NCBI GenBank assembly: GCA_030704615.1
Contig: CM060732.1
Span: 10,106,001-10,170,000 of the forward strand
Origin: Takakia lepidozioides
Lineage: Eukaryota; Streptophyta; Takakiopsida; Takakiales; Takakiaceae
Direction of reading: 5' to 3'
DNA: 64,000 nt
Shown here: positions 1-11,196 of the stretch, piece by piece
Position numbering within the stretch: the first letter of the stretch is position 1
How the letters are laid out: every line of letters begins with the position of its first letter
Program-made: the position numbers and the translations under genes
The notes under the pieces: generated by a model
Told to the model about the DNA's origin: nothing
Database searches by the model: none
Seen by the model: the letters and a program-made list of their open reading frames with translations, nothing else

Positions 1-2404
1 GCAGCCATGGTGTATGTTGAGGTTGTTTTGCATAGGCGTGTGGATTGGCAGACAACTAGGAGCCTGTGACAAGGTACGTCCAACACACTCGCAAAGATTG
101 AAAGCAATAACAAATCATTTAAACAGCGAACAGTGGGTCCACCCTTTCACTCAATTTTGATTAATCTGATACTTGAGAAGAGCCTGTGACAAGGTATGTC
201 CATCACACTCGCAATGTTTATAAGTAATAAAAAATCATTTCAACAGGGAATGATGGGTTCACCCTTTGAATCAATTTTGATTGACCTGATACTTGACACG
301 TACCTCTGACAAGGTATGTCCAACACACTCGCAATGTTTGACAGCAATCAAAAATCATTTGAAGAGCAAACGATGGGTTCACCCTTTCAATCAATTTTGA
401 TTGACTTGATACTTGACACTTACCTCTGACAAAGTATGTCCAACACACTCGCAATGTTTGAAAGCAATCCAAAATCATTTGAACAACGAACGATGGGTTC
501 ACCCTCCGAACTAGTTTTGATTGACCTGATACTGGACATGTCTCTACTAAGGTATGCCGAACACACTCGCAATGTTTAAAAGCAATCCCAAATCATGTCA
601 CTAGGGAACGATGAGTTCACCCTCTAAACCATTTTTGGTTGACCTGATACTTAAGAGGAGCCTGTGACAAGGTATGTCCAACACACTCCCAATGTTTAAA
701 AGCAATCACAAATTCAGATCACCAGGGAACGATGAGTTCACCCTCTGAACCATTTTTGATTGACCTGATACTCAACAAGTACCTCTGACAAGGTATTTCA
801 AACACACTCGCAAAGATTGGAAGCAATGAAAAATCATTTCACCAGGGAACAATGAGTTCACCATCTGAACCAATTTTGATTGACCTGATACTCAACACGT
901 ACTTCTGGCAAGGTATGTCCAACACACTCGCAAAGATTGAAAGCAATCAAAAATCATTTCACCAGGGAACGATGAGTTCACCCTTCGAACCAATTTCGAT
1001 TGACCTGATACTTGACACGTACCTCTAACAAGGTATGTCCAACACACTCGCAAAAATTGAAAGCAATCACAAATTAATTTCACCCGGGAATGATGAGTTC
1101 ACCCTTTGAACCAATTTCGGTTGACCTGATACTTGAGAGGAGCCTATGACAAGGTATGTCCAACACACTCGTAATATTTAAAAGCAATCAAAAATCATTT
1201 CAACAGCCAATGATGGGTTCACCTTTTGAATCATTTTCGATTGACCTATTACTCGACACGTACCTCTAACAAGGTATGTCCAACATACTCGCAATGTTTG
1301 AAAGCAATCAAAAATCATTTGAACAGCAAACGATGAGTTCACCCTTTCAATCAATTTTGATTGACTTGATACTTGAGAGGAGCCTGTGACAAGGTATGTC
1401 CAACACACTCGCAAAGATTGAAAGCAATAAAAAATCATTTGAACAACAAACGATGGGTTCACCCGCCGAACCAATTTTGATTGACCTGATACTGGACATG
1501 TTTCTCTGATAAGGTATGTCGAACACACTCGCAATGTTTAAAAGCAATCCAAAATCATGTCACCAGGGAACGATGAGTTCACCCTCTGAACCATTTTTGG
1601 TTGACCTGAAACTTGAGAGGATCCTGTGACAAGGTATGTCCAACACACTCGCAATGTTTAAAAGCAATCACAAATTCAGTTCACCAGGGAACCATGAGTT
1701 CTCCCTCTGAACCAATTTTGATTGACCTAATACTCAACAGGTACCTCAGACAAGGTATATCCAACACACTCGCAAAGATTGAAAGCATTCAAAAATCATC
1801 TTACCAAGGAACGATGAGTTCACCCTCCAAACGAATTTTGATTAACCTCATACTCAACAGGTACTTCTGACAAGGTATGTCCAGCACACTCGCAAAGATT
1901 GAAAGCAATCAAAAATCATTTGAATAGCGAACGATGAATTCAACCTCCGAACTAATTTTGATTGACCTGATACTCAACGGGTACGTCTGACAAGGTATGT
2001 CGCAAAGATTGAAAGCAATCACATATTCATTTCACTAGGGAACGATGATTTCACCCTTTGAAACAATTTTGGTTGACCTGATACTTGAGAAGAGCCTGTG
2101 ACAAGGTATGTCCAACACACTCGCAATGTTTAAAAACAATCTAAAATCATTTCAACAACCAATGATGGGTTCACCCTTTGAATCCATTTCCATTGAACTG
2201 ATAATCGACACGTACCTCTAACAAGGTATGTCCAACACACTCGCAATGTTTGAAAGAAATCAAAAATCATTTGAACAACGAACGATGGGTTCAACCCTTC
2301 AATCAATTTTGATTAATCTGATATTCGGGAGGTACCTCTGACAAGGTATGTCCAACACACTCGTAAAGATTGAAAGCAATCAAAAATCATTTGATTTACC
2401 TGAT
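1..2404. repeat. Tandem array of a 120-bp repeat, about 20 copies
   Basis: The same block recurs every 120 bp, with an occasional 118-121 bp copy. Each unit contains an 'acaaggtatgtccaacacac' core, then 'aaagcaatcaaaaatcattt', then 'cgatgggttcaccc' or 'cgatgagttcaccc', then 'ttgattgacctgatact'. Copies differ by scattered substitutions, and variants such as cacgtacctctg versus gaggagcctgtg are mixed along the array. No unit has a conserved reading frame. The array runs off the left edge of the window. Its right edge at about 2404-2416 abuts the interrupted methyltransferase gene of transposon copy A, so the satellite has replaced the end of that transposon. Confidence 0.95.
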
Positions 2405-2416
2405 ACTCGACAGGTC

Positions 2417-3504
2417 CCTCTGATAATCGGGACGGCGCTCTTGCGGGTCCACTTCGCAATTCCTGTCTGAGTGTTTTTTCCTCTGCTCGCCAGGACAACC
2501 ACACAGCCTCTGTCGTCCAACACCATGCGGGCAAGCCCGAATCCTTTCTTCCAAAAGTCCTCCGAGTACCTGTTCCAAGATGGCAAAGCTTGCAGTCCTT
2601 CCACAGGCTCTCCGTCCGGAATATCCAAGATGATCATATCGCAAGACCACTCGGTGGCATTTCCGCCCCTCCTACAATCCTAGTCTGCACACACCCTCTC
2701 AAAGAACGAGACCATATTCTGAAATCCTGGGGTGTCGGAAGGCTCTTCGGCAGTCGCTTTCTTCAGTGCTCTGCCCTTCAGACCCTCCATGGTCTTCAGG
2801 TATGCCAACTTGGCTGCCCGTCCATCCAAAGCCGCCAAGAAACTCTCATTTACACAGTGGACTACAGTTTCGGGAGCCACTTTCGGCCTCTTCATTTCCA
2901 CCGGCTCGAAAGGGTGCCCCCCTGGGGGGTTGAAGAGTGCCTTCTTTGCCGAGCCAGTTCTCGTGCCTCTCGTGACAACGGTGGGCACAGGGGAGGCAGC
3001 CTGCGTTTGGGGGGGTGGGCTGGTTGCAAAGTCTCCATCGGAGTCCTCTTCCTCACCCTCTTCCTGAACAGGCTGTTTCTGCTTCTTCGTTTTGGCGGGT
3101 GTCACAACAGCTGCTCCTTGCTGGCGAGTCCTCTTCTTCGACCCCTTCTGTTGGGCCTGCACAGCTGCATCCACCGTCTTTTGTGCCATCTCAGCTGCCT
3201 TTCTGGATTCTTCCAGAGCAGCAGATTCCTTTGCCGACTTTGGCCCAGCAGGGACACGTCTTTCCTTTCTCTTCTCTTCTGCCAAGGCGTGCAGATCTTT
3301 CTCAGACTCGTCAACAATACCGCCAGACATGTCCAGGTACCACGGGCATCCAATGAGATGCGCGGGATGCCATTGTTTCTGCATCTCGGGTGTGTAGACA
3401 CAGCTTGGGCCCGCCACGGTCCAAGCCATGAAGAAGGGGGCTCTTGAGCCAGGGCCCCTGTCTGAAGGAGCACGTATTTCATATACCTGCAAGGCAGTCA
3501 GCAT
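2417..3504 (-). pseudogene. DNA methyltransferase-like half of the ParB-methyltransferase gene, copy A (truncated)
   Basis: From 3504 downward the frame encodes a Lys/Glu-rich linker (residues about 60-200, many KKRTRQQ- and EEGEEED-type stretches). It then reaches a conserved block reading VHCVNESFLAAL, followed after an insertion by CDMIILDIPDG and VLDDRGCVVVLASRG. This is the order of the amino-methyltransferase fold PF01555: substrate-proximal strand, motif IV, then the next strand. Motif IV is DIPD where active N6/N4 enzymes have (D/N/S)PP(Y/F/W); the same DIPD occurs in copy B. A stop and frame change lie near 2670-2680. Sequence homology to copy B (at PKSVTPV) stops at about 2417, where the satellite begins, so the SAM-binding motif I part is absent. 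Confidence 0.75.
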
Positions 3505-3528
3505 GCGTGAGCAAAACTTGAGACCAAC

Positions 3529-4706
3529 CTACTGGCAGAGTGCCACCGAAAACATAAAATGCGAATGCGGTGCCGCATTTCCGAGACAAACCTCGTAACC
3601 AGGCTTCGCATACAAGGGCAGCTGTGCTTCACCTGTAAACAATTCGCATTGCAGCTTTCCCCGCTCCCTCCTGATGTGTAAACTCCACGCTCCTTCTTGC
3701 TGTCTGTAGCTCTCTGGCGAAAAGGTTGTCCTTGTACGCACATCTGAAACGTGTCACGTAGTCTTCCAATGTCTGTGTTCCATCCCATTTGACGTACAAG
3801 CCGAACGAATTTGTGTGCATTACGACTTGCTCCTTCGCATTCGACATTACCTGCGATTCCCAAATGCATTGTCACGTAGCAGTTCAGGGAATTCATTTCA
3901 GAAAAGCAAATCTGGGGAAGTACCTTGAATTACCTGGAACCACCAAGTCATGCGGTTGAGCCACACATCCACTGCAGGGTCGGAAACTTCGAGTGGAAAA
4001 GACCACATTGTCCTTATGCTCTTGGATGCATTCCAGATCGACAGCCACTGTGTCTGCCATTTCCGATCCAATGTCAGGAGCTGGAAGAGAGTGGCTATTG
4101 CTAGGAAGGAACTTCAGTGCATTGAAACCTCACCTTCTCTTTCGCCTCCACACATGCCGTTGAGAGGTGATGCAGTTTCTCCAATTGCATGGTCGGCTGC
4201 ATGGCCGAGAATAGTGTTTTGCAATCTCGGGGATGAAGTCCTTTCCAAGTGCCGGATCTGCAATTGCCACCAGCTTCACAAGCTTTGACTTGTATTTGGT
4301 CTGGACTTGACACCGGCTTCCTTCAAGTGCTCAGTCAATGACTGCAACGTTTTCACCTGCCCCTCACTTTCCATGAAGAAGCGTTTGGCATGGGCCAAAT
4401 CCAGCTTGATGTTTGACTGCCAACAAAAACATGCAGAAGCGTTACATTCGATTCATGTGGAAACATTACTGAAAATTGGGGAAGGATGAGCAGAGGGAAA
4501 TTGGAGGACGACTTACTTCGTATATCACCTCCACCATTCCATCCATAGTGAGACGATACCATGTCCGGTCTGTTTTTGCAACGGCTTTCTGAATGAGCTC
4601 GGGCTCCAGCATTTCCGCAAACATCTGCGGATCAGTGAGACCAGTTTTCCTCACCCTGTACAGCATGTGTGCCATGTGGGTATGCACGTACGCATTTTCA
4701 GTGACC
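3529..4706 (-). pseudogene. Middle exons of the ParB-methyltransferase gene, copy A
   Basis: Three exons align with locus C (16513-17310) on the other strand. Exon 4517-4706 begins after a TGCAG acceptor, encodes VTENAYVHTHMAHMLYRVRK and AKTDRTWYRLTMDGMVEVIYE, and ends at GTAAGT. Exon 4134-4416 starts after TTGGCAG, encodes LDLAHAKRFFMESE and YKSKLVKLVAIADPALGKDF, and ends at AAG/GTGAGG; it contains one frameshift. Exon 3934 to about 4060 encodes IWNASKSIRTMWSFP and LNRMTWWF and ends at CAG/GTAATT. Further down, about 3629-3847 encodes NSFGLYVKWDGTQTLEDYVTRF. I do not recognise these segments as a named domain; they are mostly helical in character. Matching splice sites in two copies show one spliced gene linking the ParB-like and methyltransferase halves. 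Copy B has lost this section. Confidence 0.65.
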
Positions 4707-4817
4707 CTGCAAGGCACACTCTCCAGTTCAGTACACGGAAGCACGGAAACAAACCAGAATGGAAACCGAAATGCGGCACCGCATTTCGAACGTGCTAGGA
4801 GGGTATGAGTATCTTAC

Positions 4818-6088
4818 GAGTTGAGGTCCGCCATGGCATTCTTGAGCAGGGAGGAGTCTGCCGCCTTCACCTTGAGGATGACACACTCCACCATGTAATG
4901 CCAGCCAATGTGCTTGGCATGGTTCTGCTTGATGTACTCCCACCAGGCGAGAAGTCGGTGATTCCCATCCCACACAAAGAACATTTTACCCGACATATGG
5001 GCGAAGTCGGGATCACCCTTCAGCGTCGCCTCGAATTCGTGGTTGCGAGTGTGCCAGTGGGTATCCCACGTTGACAATTCATCGGCAGTGGGTCCACGAG
5101 TTTCGCCGTCCTCATTCTCAATGGAAACGTAAAACGCTACCGATCCCAGACGGTACCCTTCTCGAAATGCGAACTTGAGCTTATCCACATCTCCGGGAAG
5201 GGCCTGCCTGACGATGGGAAGGGAGACCATGCGACAGAGTGGGATTCGAAGAGTCCGCTGGAATACCCTGCTGCCCAGAACTCTGCCAATGCTACTATGT
5301 GTCTCCTCCAACATTTTATCCGCTGCACTTTTGAAATCCTCCGGAGACATGTCTGTAGGTGCCGGTAGTGGCTGAGCAGCTGGAGCATCCTCAACTGGAG
5401 CTGCACTCTGGGGCCTGTCTGCGGGCAATTCTGCCATTGCAGAGGCCTCCTCCGGGCCTGCTTGCTCATCGGTGGTGAGGTCTTGCTGCGAAAGTTGAGC
5501 GGCAGCACCCTCCTCCGGTACCAAATCAAGATCAACGGTCGATCCCATTGCCTTCGCTGCAGCAGAGTCGGCCCCAACATCTGCAGGCGGGAAATCCTCC
5601 AGGAACTGAGCTTCAGCTCGTGGAAGCGGTTTTGCGGGAGATTGTTCGCCCGTCGCCCTGATTGCCTTCTGCTTCCTCATCCTTGCAGGTGAAGGTGTCT
5701 GCTGCAATTGAATCTGTCTTCTACCCTGCTGCTTCATTCGCGCTGGGGGGGGTGAATCGGCCTGAGCCGGTTCAGAAGCCAGTAGAGGGACGGGCTGCTT
5801 CTTCTTCGACTTTGCTGGAGAAGGGCCCGACCCCTGCTGGCGATTCTCCAGGACCGAAGAACGCGAGTCGATCTCTGGGACTTTGAACTTGCCCTTCGAA
5901 GACGCGTCTTTGAATCGCAGAGGGCTAGGCCCGGCAGGAATACCCGCGCTCGGGGATCGGGTGGTGTACGTGCTGCAGCTAGCTCCTCGGACTCTTCCTG
6001 CGGCTCTTCGGATTCCTGCGATCCCTCCAGCACGTCCACCTTTCCTGTTAGGCATGCAAACATGTTCTGCATTCAAGTCTCCTAGCAT
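4818..6088 (-). CDS. ParB-like domain exon of the ParB-methyltransferase gene, copy A
   Basis: An open frame of 424 codons; the last bases before 4818 join a GTAAGA donor. Residues 1-240 are low-complexity, rich in Ala, Pro, Lys and Gln (SPAKSKKKQP-type repeats), probably disordered and nuclear. Residues 250-420 form the conserved domain: RIPLCRMVSLPIVR, then GDVDKLKFAFREGYRLG, then after an insertion MFFVWDGNHRLLAW and a closing VECVILKV. This matches the plan of the ParB/sulfiredoxin-like superfamily (PF02195): an 'I.l..I' strand, a VDKLK..F..G helix, and a DG.HR box that binds nucleotide or nucleic acid. In this family the DG.HR arginine region is the active or NTP-binding site. No helix-turn-helix is visible after it. 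Two more copies occur at 15689 and 56249. Intact here, although downstream exons are broken. Confidence 0.8.
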
Positions 6089-6179
6089 TCAGTCTAAGAA
6101 TTACAGAAGCAAAATGGGGGTTCGGTGCTCGATCAGCTGCGCGCAGCCCGATCGCATGGAGCTCTCACTGGTGGCTGGG

Positions 6180-6320
6180 TTGCCTGAGTGGCCTGCTGCT
6201 CGGAGATGGCAATCTCCTCCTGTAGACGCATCTGCTTCCTCCCCTTCGGCATTGGCCTACGTCCGAAGTATAATTTCCGGAGCTTGCGACGAGGTCTCCT
6301 GGCTGGTGCACGAACTCCCC
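6180..6320 (-). CDS. Conserved N-terminal exon of the ParB-methyltransferase gene, copy A
   Basis: The minus strand reads RPRRKLRKLYFGRRP followed by KGRKQMRLQEEIAI. Copy B at 55472-55647 has the homologous RPRRKLKALYYGRRP followed by KLKLQQEIP, so this is a real conserved coding segment and not noise. In both copies the segment ends with CTCAG/GCAA, which could be a GC-AG donor; in copy A a GT donor slightly downstream (CCA/GTGAGAG) is also possible. The stretch is very basic and could be a nuclear localisation or DNA-contact segment. It lies next to the palindrome array, at the start of the leftward transcription unit. The true start codon is not clear. Confidence 0.55.
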
Positions 6321-6679
6321 CCTCTCAGGTTCGAGCATAAGAAGAACAGAGAGGGAAAAAGGGCCAAAGAGTGCAGATGGAAAGGGGGCGAGAGGGGTGA
6401 CTGAGGAGACACTACAAAAGTAGATGAAACGGCGGTGATGCACCACTTGGGTTCGAAAGGGTTGGACGAAAGTGTCTCCTCGGGGAGTTTGCGTCATTAC
6501 GAAATTCGAATCGTTGAGGGTATGCCTGCCGTCCGAAAAACAAACATCATTATCGAACGGTCAGGCCGCGCCGCCTCATGCCCCTTCAGTCAGATAGAGT
6601 GCCGACATGTGCAGCAATTCCGTTGCTCCACGTGTTCACATTTCAAGGTATTTCCGTCACAGCGTCTGATGAGTTGGAG

Positions 6680-8660
6680 CGAAAATGCGAATGCGGCGCC
6701 GCATTTCCGTTAAGTACCATCACGAAGCTACACATCCGTACTTGTTGGAAGAAAATGCGGCACCGCATTTCCGTTCCACCTTCACATACCTTAGTTGTTG
6801 AACGGAAATACGGTGCCGCATTTCCGTCCCACAGCTCCAAGTATGAGATTCAAAAGGGAAATGCGGCGCCGCATTCCGTTCTGGAATGTCGAAAGGTGCG
6901 ATTGGGACGGGAATGAGGCACAACATTTCTGTTCCCGTGGTTCATGATTTTCAATGTGAACGGAAATGCGGTACCGCATTTCCGTTCCCACTTCACATCC
7001 GTTAGATGATGAATGGAAATGCCATGCCACATTTCCGTTCGGGAAAGTATAGAGGTCTCACCTGGACAGAAATTCGGTGCCGCATTTCCGGTCCGGAAAC
7101 TTTGAAGGTCTCACATGGATGGAAATGCTGCTACACATTTTCGTAGCACAGCTCCAGGCCCAATATACAAAATGGAAATGCGGCGCCGCATTTCCGTTCT
7201 AGAATGTCGGAAGGTGCGACTGGAACGGAAATGCGGTGCCGGATTTCTGTTCCCGTTGCGCACGATTTTCAGTCAGAATGGAAATGCGGTACCGCATTTC
7301 CGTTCTGTTAGAGTATTAACGTCTGACGCTGGCGGAAATGCCGTGCCGCATTTTCGTTCCACAGCTCCGTGCCTCACATACAAAACGGAAATGCGGCGCC
7401 GCATTTCCGTTTTGGAATGTCGGAAGGTGCGACTCCGACGGAAATGCGGTACCGCATTTCAGTTCCGAGGTTTCAGGATATTTCATCAGAACGGAAATGC
7501 GGTGCCGCATTTCCCTTTGAATCTAATACATTCCGTTCTGGAATGTTGGGAAGTGCGACTCGGATGGAAATCCGTTGCCGCATTTCAGTTCCGACGGTTC
7601 ACGATTTTCAGTCAGAACGGAAATGCGGTACCGCATTTCCGTTCTGGAATGTTGGTTGGTGCGACTCGGATGGAAATACGGTGCCGCATTTTAGTTCAGA
7701 TGGTTCACGATTTTCAGTCAGAACGGAAATGCGTTGCCGCATTTCCGTTCTGGATAGTATGAATGTCTCAAGCAGTCGGAATTGCGCTGTATGAAGCTGT
7801 CGGAATCGCACTCGGCTCCATGCATCAGATACAAAATGGAAATGCGGCGCCGCATTTCCGTTCTGGAATGTCGAAAAGTGCGACTCGGACGGAAATGCGG
7901 TGCCGCATTTCTGTTCCCGTTGTTCGTAAATCTCAATCAGAACGGAAATGCGGTACCGCATTTCCGTTCCACCTTCACATACCGTGCTTGTGAATGAAAA
8001 TGCGGTACCGCATTTCCGTTCTGGAGAGTATGAATGTCTTTTAGGACGGAAATGTGCTGCAGCATTTCTATCCCCAGCTCCATTCATCAGATACAAAAAT
8101 GGAAATGCGGCGCCGCATTCCGTTCTGGAATGTCGAAAAGTGCGACTCGGACGGAATGCGGTGCCGCATTTCTGTTCCCGTTGTTCGTAATCTCAATCAG
8201 AACGGAAATGCGGTACCGCATTTCCGTTCCACCTTCACATACCGTGCTTGTTGAATGAAATGCAGTACCGCATTTCCGTTCTGAAGTATGAATGTCTTTT
8301 AAGGACGGAAATGTGCTTCAGCATTCTATCCCTCAGCTCCATCATCAGATACAAAATGGAAATGCGGCGCCGCTTTTTCGTTCTGAAATGTCGGAAAAGT
8401 GCGACTCGGATGGAAATGCGGTGCCGCATTTTTGTTCCCGTTGTTCATAATTCTCAATCAGAACGGAAATGCGGTACCGCATTTCCGTTCCACCTTCACA
8501 TACCGTGCTTGCTGGATGGAAATGCGTTACCGCATTTCCGTTCTGAGAGTATAAAGGTTTCCCCCGGACGGAAACTCGGTGCCGCATTTCCGTCGCTCTG
8601 TTGCAGACCAAGATGCAATACGGAAATGCGGCGCCGTATTTCCGTCCACCGGCAATCGAA
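6680..8660. repeat. Helically phased palindrome array, copy A (about 35 sites)
   Basis: About 35 imperfect palindromes occupy this stretch. The arm is CGGAAATGCGG, meeting its reverse complement at a centre that is GGCGCC, GGTACC, GGTGCC or GGCACC. Measured centres at 7848.5, 7901.5, 7954.5, 8006.5, 8059.5 and 8111.5 are 52-53 bp apart. From 7838 onward a higher-order unit of about 260 bp holds five sites in fixed order (GGCGCC, GGTGCC, GGTACC, GGTACC, CTGCAG) and repeats. The array sits between the two divergent genes of the transposon and reaches close to the 5' exon of each. Long reading frames through it (repeated NGNAVPHFRS-type peptides) are by-products of the repeat and are not genes. 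Confidence 0.93.
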
Positions 8661-8989
8661 AGAATCAATCGGGACGGGAAATTGGAACCTGAATGGGTTG
8701 CATTGTTCCGAAACAACACAATTGCGGCCAGTCTTGATGAGCACAACTTGGTTGTCTGACCGTTTTAACCAGCAGTCCTGGCACTTGTCAGTGCGAACGT
8801 TCCTGTCTGCACCGAGAATACTGCTGGATCCACCCTCAGGAGAAACTGTCAGGAGATGTTATTTCATCGCCGAATCGGCCATCATTGTCATACTCACTGG
8901 CTATGGAATCAAACCTCCCACCTTCATGCATGTAGCTTGAAACAATACTTTCCACTTCAATGTGCAACTTTCCAATCGTCGATGGACTC

Positions 8990-11111
8990 CGCATGGTGCC
9001 TGTGAGCCTTGGTCTGTCGCTATACTGAACCTCGCACTTGCCAACTCCGTGCGGTGTTCGATGGCTCCGAATTCCTACGCTATAGTTTGCTGTCCTCCGC
9101 AACTTGGGAGAGCCTGGATCCCAAACGAGGGAGGACTTTGCAGAGTGACTGAAACTTACCTTTGTTCCAATTCAAGCTCAAACCGGGCACAGTTTATTTG
9201 GAAGAAGAAAGGAAGGATGTTCCTGGACAGGTTGACGAGACCATTGTCGTGCTGGTACGAGGAGGTTGCGGAATCGAATGGCACGTTCCCCCGTCAGACA
9301 CCATCCTGACCGAGCTGTGGGAATGCCCATTCCCTTTCCGAATCAGTCGCTGCCCACACCATCCACCAAAGGAGTCCGGAAACCGAGAGGCGGCCACTGC
9401 CAACAGAGAGGTATGCAACGATAATCATTCCGACCTGACCGTCAAGACCCTCCATAGCTTCTCGTGGAATATCGACATTTCCGACGAGAAGATGATTGCA
9501 TTGAGGTACCCATGTCCTCCACACGGTCGTTCAAATCCGGCATGGACGTCTCTGTAGGTGCTACGCATGTGCCCTCGAGCATAACTCCAACCCGGTCCAT
9601 TGTGCAGCTCCTACGACGACATCACCTCGATGGTTCTCGCTCCGAGCTGGCTGCTCTTGACTATGCCAAATTCCCAGTCAGAAAGGTAACTTTCTGCCTC
9701 CCGAAGTCGATGGCAATGTCATCTTCGAGTTTCCACCTGTTGTCAAAGAAAGCCTCCGGGATGTTAACAGACATGGATCGAAAGCATGACGGACACCCCT
9801 GGTGTGTGACAAAGACCAGTAGCACGAAATTGCTGATGGTGTTCGTGTACGATATGTCCTCTGTGCGGGGAAGCTGAGGTGCCTCAATCCCACCTGCTTC
9901 CCACTTTCTCTCCAAAGGAGGGCGGAGAAACGAGACGGATTGGACTGCACAACGCATCATCCATTCATTGTCTCCAGCCAAGCTCCCGCGGGTTCTTTCA
10001 AGTGTGCACATTGCAAAGAACCACCGACGTGCATGTCCATGTGCAGAGCCAAGCAATACTACGTTATCCATTTGCTCCCGGACTTGACTAGAGCTTGCAT
10101 ACACGTTGGGGTCCACTGCCACCCCTTGGGAGAGGCAACATGCGTGAGGCTGTGCAGGAAGCACACGACATCATAAAAGAGGAGGTGAAATTGAGCCCCG
10201 GAGCCAGACCAAAGCAGATTCAGCTGAAGGCAGCCCACAAGATTGCTCTTGGCAAAATCATGTCTGAAGATGGTTCCGACCGAGAGAGCCCTTGACCGAA
10301 GACGAGATGCGTGACCTCTTGGAGTCCGTCTCGCACGTTTGTAGTCCCGAATGTGCGGAATCACATCGTATCTTGCAAGCAGGAGTTCGGCAGGGGGTCG
10401 GACATGTACTCAATCCTGGAGGTGAACGAATGACTGGATATGACTACATCCAAGGTAGCAGGTTTCCAGGCAAGGCAGCGAATCCGATCGTTGTTACATT
10501 TTCAAAATGACGTAGTGGAGTCGACTTGGTCACTCGCATGACAACTGAAACTTGTCGAATGCTTGGGTGATGTTTGATCACATCAAGCGAATTACAAACC
10601 ATCAGTGGGTGACTATGCATGTTTATGACTATCACTCCAAGAGGCTCATGACGATTGCAATCTGCGAGATGAAAGGGAGGACACACAGTCCAAGATGCAT
10701 CTGTGGGAGGGCATAAACGAGCAGATGGCAAGGGCGGGATTGCCAGAGCCCAATTTCAGGGGATTCATGGCAGACAACGCTCAGGCCAACTGGGGCAGCG
10801 GTGCGGCGTGTGTACGGTGAGGACCCCAATGTTCCAATGGAGGGGAAAGAGATCCTGTGGATTCCATTGGATGCAGAGTCTATCCCACTACACTACCAAA
10901 TTTGTTGCTAGCTCATTCCAGGCTGAACACCGTGTCCTTTGTACGGCGTGGAAGGATGCACCCACATTTGATGACGCGGAGGTTAAGTTTGCTATCATCG
11001 AGGCTTGGTGGAACACGTCAGGTGCAGTGGAGACAACCAATCTGGGAGCATTGCACAGCTGGTTGGGGTGGTGGCATTTTCGGTATCGACAGTTCGGACA
11101 GTACATGCGGG
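8990..11111 (+). pseudogene. MULE-type transposase, exon 1, copy A (frameshifted)
   Basis: Homologous to the intact exon at 50908-53127 but broken by several frameshifts. Recognisable blocks in order: CRVTETYLCS, LKPGTVYLEEERKDVPGQVDETIVVL, MDVSVGATHVPSS, LDGSRSELAALDYAKF, the Cys-rich FKCAHCKEPPTCMSMCRAKQYY segment with downstream CIHVG and CH (probable zinc-binding region), EEVKLSPGARPKQIQL, GYDYIQGSRFPG, and the catalytic-domain end CGFHWMQSLSHYTTKF. The second catalytic aspartate region (FMADNAQANW in copy B) is present at about 10765-10800 but in a shifted frame. The exon ends at ATGCGGGAG/GTAGGC at 11111. The lesions make this copy unable to encode transposase. Confidence 0.75.
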
Positions 11112-11196
11112 AGGTAGGCTGCTGTCATTTTCGTTCATTTGTCTTTCTGTTACGGACATTTCGATTGGTCCCTCACCATTGTTTGTGTCCTTCTAG

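Noticed and set aside
218-1534. Minus-strand repeated peptide frames (LRVCWTYLVRGTCQVS units)
   Set aside because: 120 bp is divisible by three, so the satellite keeps frames open by chance. No start context or domain, and stops vary between units.
7115-8258. Long open frames with repeated NGNAVPHFRS or KCGAAFPF peptides on both strands
   Set aside because: They are translations of the palindrome array; the peptide period equals the DNA period and frames exist equally on both strands.
6680-8660. Possible CRISPR array (regular palindromic repeats of about 25 bp with 25-30 bp spacers)
   Set aside because: The spacers are themselves repeated in higher-order units, the palindrome centres vary, no cas genes are near, and the window is plant nuclear DNA. 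The same holds for 53299-55260 and 37720-38770.
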